In this document: piece by piece, positions 10,839-21,052 of the stretch
Position numbering within the stretch: the stretch's first letter is position 1
Layout: the number at the start of each line of letters is the position of its first letter
Assembly (NCBI GenBank): GCA_900660155.1
Contig: CABFPE010000178.1
Span: forward strand, 1,187,931 to 1,224,543
DNA length: 36,613 bases
Reading direction: 5' to 3'
DNA from: Hofstenia miamia
Taxonomy: Eukaryota > Xenacoelomorpha > Acoela > Hofsteniidae
Notes under the pieces: generated by a model
Told to the model about the DNA's origin: nothing
Seen by the model: the letters and a program-made list of their open reading frames with translations, nothing else
Database searches by the model: none
Program-made: the position numbers and the translations under genes

Positions 10839-12701
10839 ATTTCCTCAAATATGTTGTTTTTAGAGCCATGTACAAGTATGTGTTTCACTTTAAACAACCA
10901 AATAGCAGTTCATCATTCTCAATTGCTAAAATACATTGATATCAATACAGGGAAATGCAATTATATAAGAAATTGTGAAGGCAAAGTAACAGATTTGTTT
11001 GAATCTTTCATTCTAATACACAAAAATAACGTGTCTAACTTTGAATTCTTTACTTATAGCAGTAAGTTTGATATCAACGAACCATTCTATTTTTCCATGA
11101 ATGAATTAGAGACTTCACATCTGCCATCAATTCACCCTGATCCTGGCAAATGCATGCAGATATTGTACAATTTCAAACAAAATGATTTACAAATTGTGGA
11201 GAAATTAGAAAAAACAACTTTACGAATTACGACTTCACGAACTGGTGGCCGTTCGGAATATCTGAGAGATATTGACATTGATTTTCGTGATTTTGAGTTA
11301 GTATGGTTGTCAGATGAAAACATTTTGATGAAATTGAATACACAATCAGGCAATCAATTAATTAAATTTTTAAAAGGCTTTTCAAGTTTCGAAAAAATTG
11401 AAATTTCATTTTCTGAACTAAATAAAATTCAAAAGATGTGCTCAAATTTCACCAATGATTTTGTCTACATTAGCACCACAGACAATTTCGTCTATAAATT
11501 TGATCCTGTTTCTAATAGTGCTGTTAGTGATCCATTTAAAATTGAAATGAAAAACATGGTTAGCTTCATGGCAGCAAATGAGAATTCGGCTGATGAGTTT
11601 GTGCTTTTGGGGAACAACACCGAATTAAAAGTAGTTACTATTCAAGATCAACAAACAATATTATCTAAAACTGGAAGTTTTCATGCAGCTTCTTTCATAA
11701 ACAGTCAATTTATTGTATTATTTTTTCATAATTCTCTGAAAATATTAGATATTCACAATGGTATTTATTATAGGAAAATTAATTTAAATTTTAGGCTTAG
11801 CCTCATCGCTACTATCACCAGAATTAGTCCTTCGAATTTTTATATTCTAACCTCACATTCACTTCGAAAGGCCAGTTTAAAACTTTTTCAAAATCGAAAA
11901 GTTTCTTACTTTAAGGAAAACAATTTTCATAGAATAACTGTTATTTACGAAGATATTAATGAAATAAAAGACATTGTTTATGATGCGCAGCATAAATGTA
12001 CTTTTGCAATCATGCAATCGCGGAAAGTGTTTATTTTGAAAATTCATGATGATGGAATAATAGAGGAGTTTACAGTGAACAAGGGAAGAATCACAAGTAA
12101 TCAGTCATTGGCGTTACTTCCTTCTGGAAATATTCTGGTTCACTTAGAAATGGATAATTCAAATCAGGTAATTGAAGTTTTCACAGATTTTTCAGCGGCT
12201 AGGAAGAAAAAATATTCGTTTTTTGACCTAAATGACATTTTACTTATTTGTACAAGTCCATGCAAGCAATTTCTATACCTATATTCAAGGCGAAACTGTA
12301 TTCATAGATACAATCTATCAGATGAACGTGATGAAATATCAGTAACTCAATACGGTTTTAATGATTGTTACATGGCAGTATCGAGTAATTTAGATGATGT
12401 TATATTTTCTACAGAAGGGGCAGTGTATGTACATTCTTTCGATAATCAAACTTTTAAGAGTATCAATGACATATCAATTGCTCATTTTGGTGTTTGCTTT
12501 ATAGAACAATATCTAGCAGCAGCGGCAAGTGCTGGTTATCTCATTCTGATAAATACTGAAACAAATAAAATCGTAAGATATATCGAAATGGATTGTGAAT
12601 ATTTTTGTTTCAACTCCATTGTCAAGCATTCCTCAAAGTCTGTATTTGCGACTGAAAAAAAGAAGCAAGTTTGGAGAATTTTAAGGATTGATTTTAAGTA
12701 A
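10839..12701 (+). CDS. Gene B: beta-propeller (WD40-like) protein, tandem paralogue of gene A
   Basis: The frame opens after an AATTTAG acceptor; four codons later comes ATG at 10851, giving 616 codons to TAA. It is uninterrupted, which argues for a functional gene. Blade-like repeats include YIDINTGKCN (about 28-37), FVYKFDPVSNS (about 212-222), SLKILDIHNG (about 294-303), NDILLICTSPCKQFLYLY (about 461-478) and GYLILINTETNKIVRYIE (about 562-579). Each has the strand-turn-strand rhythm of a propeller blade with a D/N-x-T-x-K turn. There is no signal peptide or membrane segment. Blocks from about residue 200 to 540 align collinearly with gene A. Function is unknown; propellers usually mediate protein binding. 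The initiating Met could be at 10851, or further upstream if a preceding exon exists. Confidence 0.8.
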   Translation: MSSNMLFLEPCTSMCFTLNNQIAVHHSQLLKYIDINTGKCNYIRNCEGKVTDLFESFILIHKNNVSNFEFFTYSSKFDINEPFYFSMNELETSHLPSIHPDPGKCMQILYNFKQNDLQIVEKLEKTTLRITTSRTGGRSEYLRDIDIDFRDFELVWLSDENILMKLNTQSGNQLIKFLKGFSSFEKIEISFSELNKIQKMCSNFTNDFVYISTTDNFVYKFDPVSNSAVSDPFKIEMKNMVSFMAANENSADEFVLLGNNTELKVVTIQDQQTILSKTGSFHAASFINSQFIVLFFHNSLKILDIHNGIYYRKINLNFRLSLIATITRISPSNFYILTSHSLRKASLKLFQNRKVSYFKENNFHRITVIYEDINEIKDIVYDAQHKCTFAIMQSRKVFILKIHDDGIIEEFTVNKGRITSNQSLALLPSGNILVHLEMDNSNQVIEVFTDFSAARKKKYSFFDLNDILLICTSPCKQFLYLYSRRNCIHRYNLSDERDEISVTQYGFNDCYMAVSSNLDDVIFSTEGAVYVHSFDNQTFKSINDISIAHFGVCFIEQYLAAAASAGYLILINTETNKIVRYIEMDCEYFCFNSIVKHSSKSVFATEKKKQVWRILRIDFK

Positions 12702-13936
12702 ATATGAGTTGCAGTATTGGAAACTCGTTCACATGATGCGAACAAACTCAGTGTCACAAATAACTTAAATTACTTTTTTGTATTCAGTTAAGGATTATGC
12801 AAAACATGATTTTAGAGATAACATCAAAAGGTTATTCTAGTTCAAATGGCCTGAATTAGTCATGGAAAGGCCTAAATTTATGAATTTTACGTAACTATGT
12901 ATATTTCAATTGGTATATTTGTAAATTAATGAATGTATAGATAACAGAATATCGATAATTATCTTATAGTTGGATTGTAGCGTATCTATCAAAGCTTCCC
13001 TGAAAAAATTTGGAGTGTTAGGAGTAAGCTTTCCTTTCTATATTATATTTTTCTTAAATATGATTATTTTCTAATCATACATCGTTGAAATTGTTGACAC
13101 ATAGTGAATTTGAACTGCGTTTGAAATTATATTGGAATATATTAAATTGTATAATAGTAGTTAAGGAAATTTCATTATCGGTATAGAAGAGTACGCGTAA
13201 TAAAATATTTTTTGACATTGGACATTGGACATATTTTAGAAAAACATCACTAGTGGCTAGAAATGCTGTGCCCATCTATTTTGTCACATCAACATCTACC
13301 CGGCTGCAGTCATACATCTTAAATACTTGTGGATGCTATTTATTATGTGGAGGCTTTTTAGTCTAATGTTAAAAATCTGCTAGGCCTAAGCATTTTATGA
13401 ATTCTACTATTTTATCTTCTCTATGGAGTTTCTGATTTTCTGTAGAGCATTCTTTCCTTCTACTTATTATGAAATTTTTTACATTTCTAATTCATTTGTC
13501 TTTATAAATTAAACTAAACAACTAAAAAATATTGAATAGAAACAAATGATTATTAAAAATGCAAATACAATATTTAAACCCAACTTTATCAAATTAGATA
13601 TTTAAAAATTCGAGGGGTTGCATTTTCATGTGGTGCAAAAGCAAACATGGAATGTATTAGCATTCAATTATTTTGATAGTGTGAATTCAGGATCAATAAA
13701 AATTTTAAGAAAAACATTTTCTTTTATTTCGATTTTCTCCATAATGGTGTTAATTAGAAATGAGAATACATTTTCATCAATAATCACTTTTCAATTTGCA
13801 GTTCTTTTTTAGTAAAACGGACTTGGGAATAGAACTAGTTATTTTTGTATACTCAATAATTAATTTTCTGTATAATTGCATGCATTTCCTTTCATAGCGA
13901 TTATTTGAGTCAGTCTGAGAATGATCTTTTGAGGAA

Positions 13937-13974
<38 letters not shown>
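12702..13974. other. Intergenic stretch after gene B
   Basis: No supported gene. AATAAA at 13199-13204 is a possible, distant polyadenylation signal for gene B. A TA microsatellite at about 13941-13968 marks the target of the Tc1-like element that follows. The short open frames here have no recognisable content. Confidence 0.4.
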
Positions 13975-15494
13975 GAATACTAGAAAAGAGAATTCGGCCC
14001 CCATGATTTGTCATAAATATTTCGAAGAAATGGATGCCAAAAATGTCAGGCATTTTTAGATTAGATTTGGTTTTGCAAAAGGAATTCATCAAGGTTGAGA
14101 CATAATTATCACTGTTTAATTAAATCTCAAGGGGAAACGCTACAATGTTTGTCTTTTTCTAATCTTTTCTTGGAAAAATGTATTCGGCCACTTCAGACCA
14201 AATCAGAGTATCTGTAAATTATTTCATTGGTTGAGATTTTTTCAGTCTATTAATATTGAAAATGTCTAATAGCAGTCTTTCTTAGCCATATATGATGCCT
14301 GGTTAAGTACCTCTTACCATCCGCGAGTTGATTGTCTCCAATCATTTGGAAGGGATGAGTCAACGTAATGTAGCCCGAGTTTAAGAGCAACCTCGAAGTA
14401 CTAAAAAACATCATTCACCGCAGGCCAAAGTCCAGATGACTTAAGAAGACCTCCAAATCATCCCAATCAGCTCGTGTGTGCCTTTTAAAGCGAAATCCCA
14501 GAATACTTCAAAGGAACTTTACAAGGAATGGGCTGATGGTCACCTCGTGATTGCAAGAACTGTGCGAAACATCCTGAAGAAATACTCAATTGGGACTTTC
14601 GTGGCACACAGAAACCCATTCTTAACCTCAAAGCAAAGCTTACGCCGGCTGAGGTGGGCCAAGTTCATAAAGAGATCAACTGGGCAGAAGTTCAGATTCT
14701 TGCCTCAATTTTCTCGGGAGGTCATGAAGTATGGTAGGAAGTCTGTGACTGAATGGAGTGCAAAATGGAAGCGTGGCCTTTGTGACACTGCTCAAATCAC
14801 TGGTACTCTCAAAATCTCCTCATATGCTCGGATTCTAGAAAAGGAACTCTTGCCACTCCTTATAAGTGATTCAATATCTCAGCAGGATGGTGTTCCATGT
14901 CATACCTCAAAAGAATTGAAAACCTTCTTCCGCAATAATGGGTTTGCCATCCTTATTGACTGGCTGACCTATCTCCAGACCTTAAAATTATTGAAAATCT
15001 GTGGAAAGAGGTCAAATATCGAATTGGAGCAGCATACTCTTCACACTGAAGACGAGCTGTGAAGTGCAATAAAGAAAGAATTTTATGCAATTCACACCAG
15101 CTTTCTTGAAAGACTTTTTGCTTCAATCCCTGATCACCTTATTCGCTCAAATGGACACTCTACAAAATATTAGAAGGGAGAATTTTGTTGATAAGTGTTT
15201 ATAATGCATCAATTATTAATTTATGTATCTTATTTTGAATTTACTTTTGTCGGATTTGCTCATTTGTTAGAATTTTTTTAGGTGGCCGAATACATTTTTC
15301 CATTACAAGTTTTCTAATTTTGATTAAAAATTAATAGCCAATTGTTATTCTACATATTTTATGGTATTAGAAATACAGATTTTCCTTTCTCAACCAAAGT
15401 AACATTTAGTTATAATCTTAGGCACACTCTCTCCAATAAATGTTCATTATTTATTCAAAATAGCAAGGTGGTCGAATACATATTTCCAGTACTG
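13975..15494 (+). mobile_element. Tc1-like transposon with IR/DR ends, full length but inactive
   Basis: Four copies of a binding-site-like repeat are seen: outer left at 13981-14002, inner left at 14172-14192, inner right at 15282-15301 (GTGGCCGAATACATTTTT) and outer right at 15468-15487. The left pair reads GAATTCGGCC and GTATTCGGCC, the inverse of the right pair. Spacing is about 190 bp on the left and 186 bp on the right, the inverted-repeat/direct-repeat layout known from Sleeping Beauty-class elements. The tips read GAATACTAG and (inverted) CAGTACTGG. TA lies directly outside each tip, as expected for Tc1/mariner insertion, and both flanks are TA microsatellite. The element is 1520 bp, near the usual Tc1 size. 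Confidence 0.85.
14292..15173 (+). pseudogene. Tc1-like transposase, frameshifted
   Basis: The reading begins at ATG 14292 (MMPG, stop, VPLTIRELIVSNHLEGMSQ), which is the first helix-turn-helix of a Tc1 transposase, and passes through several frames. The longest intact piece is 14478-15062, with WADGHLVIARTVRNILKK and the second catalytic aspartate in SQQDGVPCHTS. One base appears to be lost near 14978, after which another frame gives SPDLKIIENLWKEVKYR with the catalytic glutamate. A TGA replaces a Trp codon near 15060 (DEL-stop-SAIKKEF), and the end is GHSTKY-stop at 15173. With about 294 codons remaining against the usual 330-350, parts of the DNA-binding region have been lost. It is non-functional. 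Confidence 0.85.
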
Positions 15495-15703
15495 TATATA
15501 TGTACTGTATATATATATATATATATATTTGCTTAAGTGGAAAGCAAAGTGTTCATATAATATATGAGGTACAAATAACGGAAAAATTTATGTCAATTTT
15601 GAATTAAAAATTTGGTGCAATCAAAAGTAAAAGTTTTATCGAATTTTGCATGGTGTGTCGATATTTTGTACTGAATTAGTCTCATTTAGATATTCAAGTC
15701 AAC

Positions 15704-17349
15704 CAGAGTTGGAATTGGACCGATTTTTGGGGCCCAAGATCGCCCCAATGCAGCTTAGGCCCAAGCCCAGCCCGGCCCATTTCAAAATACCATTTATTTG
15801 GCCCAAGCCCGGCCTGGCCCAAATAATTTTTCCTTTACTCCACTAACTGTTTTTTTTTGCCTCATAGAGGCTCATAAGCACTACACTATGAATTTGATTG
15901 GATAATTTGCATACTGTATTGATAAAAATGTGCATAGGTGCATGTCTGCTTTAGTCCGTCAACAATGCTAATTCAATTCTGTTCAAATTCAAATTGCATT
16001 GCTAACCTTAATACAATAAACGTGTCATACAGGGCCGTAGGCTTGGATTAGACGGGAGCCCTTCCTGTAAGTGATTGCATTTAGCTACCAAATAGCATTG
16101 AATGTGCATTTTCACAAATGTTACAAATGAAGACAAAAATTTTCTAAATTGTTTTATATTTGTTCATAAACTAAACTTAAATTTCTCAGAGATTTTTTCA
16201 ACTTTTTGTTGGTTTCTTCTTAAAATTGTTAAACTTTTCATTTTGCAAATTAAGAAAATCTCAAAAATCAGAGCGCACAAAGTAAATGAGGTGTGTCTCC
16301 TCTTTTTATAAATGAAACTGCTTACATTTTAATATTTTGCTTAGACTTTTATGGAAAACTTATAAAAATGTTACCATTGAAAGTATTGTAATGTGAGATA
16401 ATGGTGATTGTTTGCGTAACTGATTTATCAATATTTTTAACCTCTAGATATTTTATTATTAACTGGCCACGACAAAACCTAACTGCTAAATTTGCTCTGA
16501 AGTCGATTATTGTAATTAGCCGTTTGCATTTATAATCTGCTACTCTTTATTCAAACATTTTTTAAAAATTTATTCTACATTAAGATAAAATTTGTGTTTC
16601 TTTTAATTTGTATGTGTATTTTTATACGTCTTACAAAATTATTTGTTTTACTAAGAAAATGTTTAATAAGTTTTACACGAATTTCATTTAAAGTGGTAGT
16701 TTCTTTTGCTACAACAATTTCTGTATTGTTTTAAGGAAAAAATGTTGGTATTTAGGTACTGTAATGATTATACTATTTTTGAAAGCAACCACCTCTTAAA
16801 GTATTGCAACCCTCTGCTGAGTACTATGCCCTACGGCCAAAGTAGTACATATGTTCTTCCTACCGCCACCACTAATTTATAAATATAAGTATTGCCAAAA
16901 CAAATTATTTCCAGGATTGCAATATTCCTTTTTATCGTCTTACAAAATTATTTGTTCTTATATATTCAATTACTAAAATTCTCTGTCAACTTGCATCAAC
17001 TTACATAAACACAAAGAAAGTGGAATTTTCCTAAAATCTCTTTGCTTGTAGCAGACAAAATTTAGATATTGGAAGTATTGCGCCTTTTTTTATTTTTTTC
17101 TACACAAAAATGGTTTTTGTGTAAGTATTGTGCCAGCCAATAATGCAGGGCTTATTAAATTTAAAGAGATTATTTTTTGTCAGTTGCAAAAATTTTCAAG
17201 TGAATTTTTTCTATTTTTTCAAATACAAATTAAAGTATTAGACACAATCCCGGCCTAGCCTGGCCCGGCCCGGCCCAAATTGCTATGTCGAAAATCCGGC
17301 CAAGCCAAGCAACCCAATCCCAGCTCGGCTCAGCCCAATTCCAACTCCG
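15704..17349. mobile_element. hAT-like non-autonomous element with GGCCC-rich subterminal repeats
   Basis: The termini are CAGAGTTGGAATTGG on the left and, inverted, CGGAGTTGGAATTGG on the right (14 of 15 identical). They are flanked by AAGTCAAC at 15696-15703 and AAGTCACC at 17350-17357, an 8-bp target duplication with one mismatch. Inside each end lie clusters of GGCCC, GCCCGGCC and GGCCCAAGCCC words (15730-15825 and 17245-17335), the subterminal repeat type that binds hAT transposase in known elements. The 1.4-kb core is AT-rich and has no transposase frame. A word CGTCTTACAAAATTATTTG occurs twice inside, near 16627 and 16937. Confidence 0.75.
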
Positions 17350-19280
17350 AAGTCACCGAAATAGTTAAAATTAATTAGGAAATTTTAAAGAATTTGCGAG
17401 CCAAGTTCCTGTTTTATGTCAGGTAATTCAAAGAAAGTCAGATCTTGCATCAGGTTTGATGAACTGTTTCCCACTGTGATATTGTCGATTTATCATTTGT
17501 GACAAATAGTTGAAAAATTATATTAGAAAAAAGATTAAGCGGAGAATTTAAGAAAACAAATTCTATATAGTTTTTTATCAATAAAGTAGACTCTAAATGA
17601 GTTAGGAGTGCTGATCATAGCTAAATGTTTATCACTGTTTAGACTTCATTTGCATATCAATCTAAACGGAATAGTTATGATTTGTATTAAAAATAGTGCA
17701 AGCAGTAGAGAAATACTTTTATTCATAAATCTTTAACATTTTTTAAGTTTAGATACATATATTTTGCACTCAATTTGGTAATGGATTTGATAAATGAAAA
17801 TTCCTAGCTATGATATTCATGTCACCATCATCCAAACAACAAGAATTGGTAGACATAACCTATGAAATACACAATATACACAAAAAATAAATATGCCTTT
17901 ATTGAGATACTTTCAAGGGCTGTATGACAATCATTTAAAAATGTACTCCTTCTTTAGCAATATGGCCTAAGTACTTTTATATGATAACTGAATCCCATTA
18001 TGGCATTGACTAGGTAACATAGACATTGCTCAAAATGATATTGCGCCTTTGCTGTTGACAAAATTGTTGTACTTGTAAACATATTAGGTGAATTATTCAG
18101 GAACTTTTTCCAAATAATTATGGCATTATATTATGATTTCTTTGATAAAAATGTAGTTTCTTTTAGTGAAAACCTAAATAGCTTAAATTGCAAATCCCAT
18201 AAAATTCAAACATGATAATCCCAAAAAGATAGAGATTAGACTGGAATTTGCAGATCTTGAAGATTGCAAATAAGATTCCAAGTAAAAATATACTGTTTAA
18301 TATTAGCATTGTCATATTCATGAAATACCATACTTTTTTTATGTTTTTTGTAAAGATTTATCAAAATAAGCAATATCAAAATTTGCAACTAAATCTTTTT
18401 CAAAAAACGGTACCTTTATTCAGTCAATTTATTTTTCATGAGATTTTTTAGCAACCTCAAGACCCACTTCATTCACTGCAGCCTTAAATATTTCTCAAGC
18501 ATTTGAGCCAACTTCTTAGACCTTTTATACATAATTTATATTTTGCAAATTTGTGGCTATCTAGGTTAAGCAAATAAATTGAAACATATATGTAATTTTC
18601 TTACGGTGATTTGTGAGGCTGTTCTCCTAACTAATTAACAAGGGCCGCTCTAAATTTTGAGTACTTTATCTTTATATTATATTTTAGCCAAATTTAATTT
18701 CTCGGCAAAAAAGTACAGCAACCCAAATTGCAACATGGCTATATAACAAGGGTACTGGATCTCAAGTGGAATTTAGCAAACTCCCTTCATTTCAAGTACA
18801 ACCCTATTAATCTGTATCACGCTTTAAAAAACTTGCTAAAAACTAACTACGGGTTATAAATATTCTACAATTAGAAATGTCTATTTTGAATACAGTAAAT
18901 ATAGAAATAAAGAAATTATCTGTTGTAAAAATATGTAGATTATTTAAACTGTTGTAATGATTTCCTCTAGGCGTCATTTATTAAGAGATTCGTCATTTGT
19001 GTACAGTACAAATAATATAATGCGTAAGCATCAATTTTCGAATAAGCGCTTAAAATACATTTGAAATGGTCAGTGTTAGAATTGCTTGATTTACACGTAC
19101 GACAAATCATACTTGAAAAATAGCTTGTGTCGGGCTGGAGATATACAATTCCAATTCTAGTTGCAATCGGGTTGAATATAATATTTTTTCCGAAATATTT
19201 AAAAGTATAGTTGATATTTTAATGAAATTCATTGGTAGATTATATTTCTTGAATTTAAACAATATTTAGATTTTATTATT
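17350..19280. other. AT-rich stretch with no gene seen
   Basis: I find no splice-bounded coding segment, known repeat or RNA gene. The open frame at 18248-18451 is low-complexity Lys/Asn/Phe-rich translation of AT-rich DNA and is not reported as a gene. Confidence 0.45.
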
Positions 19281-20510
19281 AAACCAATATGCGCTATTCG
19301 ACCAATTTCACTTACCCATTCAATTTCGAAAATTGCCGAAGAACTTATACTTTGAAGTTATTCCTCAAAGATCTACTCTCTTGACTTTATTGGATATTTC
19401 ACACTTAACAAAAGTGATAAATATATAAGAATTTTTATGTTAGATTTTAGAAAACATTTTGATATGACTTTGCAGCGCATCCTTCTTGAAATATTAAAAT
19501 GCATAGTGGTTAATTCGTTTACTACACGACGGATAGCATGCTTCAAAGAAAACAACGAGTTAAATTCCAAGCTTGACTCTTTCTTTATGAGAAAGAGTCT
19601 ATGCAGAAGTATCACAATGAACAAAATTAGGACCATTGTTATTTCTTATATATGAAAATTCTTTTTTAAATCCCTGGGAAGATAGAATTAAATGCATAGA
19701 TGACACCACAGCATGGGAGATATGTCATCGACATCAACCCTTAAAAACCAATATTCTGATTGATCAAGTTAAAATTGGACATGTAATGCAGAACTGGAAT
19801 TAAACCTCAAAAAATGAAAGAGTTTACAATTAGTTTCATCCAATTATTGTGCATGGTATGGGAAATTTTAATTAACGATATCACTATTGAACGAGTATAT
19901 TCTCTTAAATTACTTAGAGTCAATTTCCAAGATAATAAAAAATGAAACACAAACATAAATTCAATGATTTCTGAAACATCCAAAAGACTACACTGCCTTA
20001 CTATCTTAAGATGTCCAACCACTGATTCTAAGAATAAAATAAAAGTGTACAAGGTAATAATTCACACTTTTCTTGAATACTGCAGTGCACTTTAACATTA
20101 CTCTATATAATTTGAACTTTTTATGATGTCTATTTTTCGACCTTTTTACCGCAAAGAAAAATATATTTCTCTCTCTCTCTTTCTCTTGCAATTTCAATAA
20201 ACTACTCCATGATTATTATGATTAATATTATGGATNATCGGAAATAGATAAAAATATGTTGATTATGCATATTAATTGTGAATTTAGACAAAGATCTGCT
20301 GTTAGTAGAACACAGAACTTAGATCATCCACTCTATCAAGAACTTCATCGCTATGAATCCAAAAGTAATACCAGGCAGCAATTCAGAAAACCGTTATCCT
20401 TAAATGCAAGGAATAAAAAGTCCTTTATACCATGTGCTATTGAATTCGCCAACAATGGAACCTCCTCGCAGTTCCTCTTTAACTATGTTATGTGTACGGG
20501 AATTAAAGCG
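19281..20510 (+). pseudogene. LINE reverse transcriptase remnant (plus strand)
   Basis: The remnant opens with CAIRPISLTHSISKIAEEL at 19281, matching the RPISL block of non-LTR reverse transcriptases. Then MLDFRKHFD (block A, normally DFRKAFD) appears near 19437, GPLLFLIYE near 19645, CIDDTT (the YADD-type catalytic box) near 19697 and MISETSKRLHCLTILR near 19960. A C-terminal tail follows at 20300-20450 (YESKSNTRQQFRKPLSLNAR). Frameshifts and stops separate the blocks, so it is dead. It is truncated at its 5' side and runs into a TA microsatellite at its 3' side. An unresolved base lies at 20236. Confidence 0.78.
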
Positions 20511-20512
20511 AA

Positions 20513-20530
20513 TATACATNTATATATATA

Positions 20531-20576
<46 letters not shown>

Positions 20577-20709
20577 CATATACATGCACATATAAATACA
20601 CATATACACACATATGCATACAATTATGCATACATGTACAAAGATACACATTAATATGAATACACATATAGCTATATATACAAATATACATGTACATATA
20701 TATATATAA
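20513..20709. repeat. Compound TA/CATA microsatellite
   Basis: Almost 200 bp of alternating purine-pyrimidine sequence built from TA, CATA and ACAC steps, with an N at 20520. Translated frames here are only Tyr-Ile and Tyr-Met repeats and are not genes. Confidence 0.9.
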
Positions 20710-20751
20710 TGTTTAGTTGCATTTGAACAAGCAGTTCTATCTTATGTTTTT

Positions 20752-21052
20752 GGATTTGTCAAAAAGAGAAATGAGATATATTATATAACTTATTAGTGTT
20801 GGATACCTGAGTTAAATACCACAGCAGTTGCTCATGAACTAAATGTAGTTTTCGATGAAGGAACAATATTGCAAGAACATGCAAGAACTGGGTAGCCAAA
20901 TTTAATTGGGGTGATTATGATGTTGATGAAAAATTTCGCTCTGGTAGGCCACGTTTCAGATAGAAAACCAAATCAAAGAACTTCTGAACGAAAATCCACT
21001 AGAAACAATAACATCCATGGCAAAAAAATAAATGTTGACATTTCGAATGTAA
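20752..21052 (+). pseudogene. Mariner transposase, N-terminal part
   Basis: The blocks are KREMRYIIYNLLVLDT near 20765, TAVAHELNVVFDEGT at 20821, NWVAKFNWGDYDVDEKFRSG near 20888 and IKELLNENPLETITSMAKK near 20973, then KINVDISNVT up to 21052. These form the paired helix-turn-helix DNA-binding region of mariner transposases, including the linker GRPR motif. At least two frameshifts and stops interrupt it. The catalytic part resumes on the same strand at 22861, beyond an antisense LINE. Confidence 0.8.

Noticed and set aside
16030..16850. CAGGGCCGTAGG and CCCTACGGCC as ends of a nested element
   Set aside because: The proposed right end does not finish in a matching tip, and no target duplication was found.
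20400..20700. Open frames of Tyr-Ile and Tyr-Met repeats on both strands
   Set aside because: They are translations of the TA/CATA microsatellite. Only the first part of the plus frame, before 20510, is LINE-derived.
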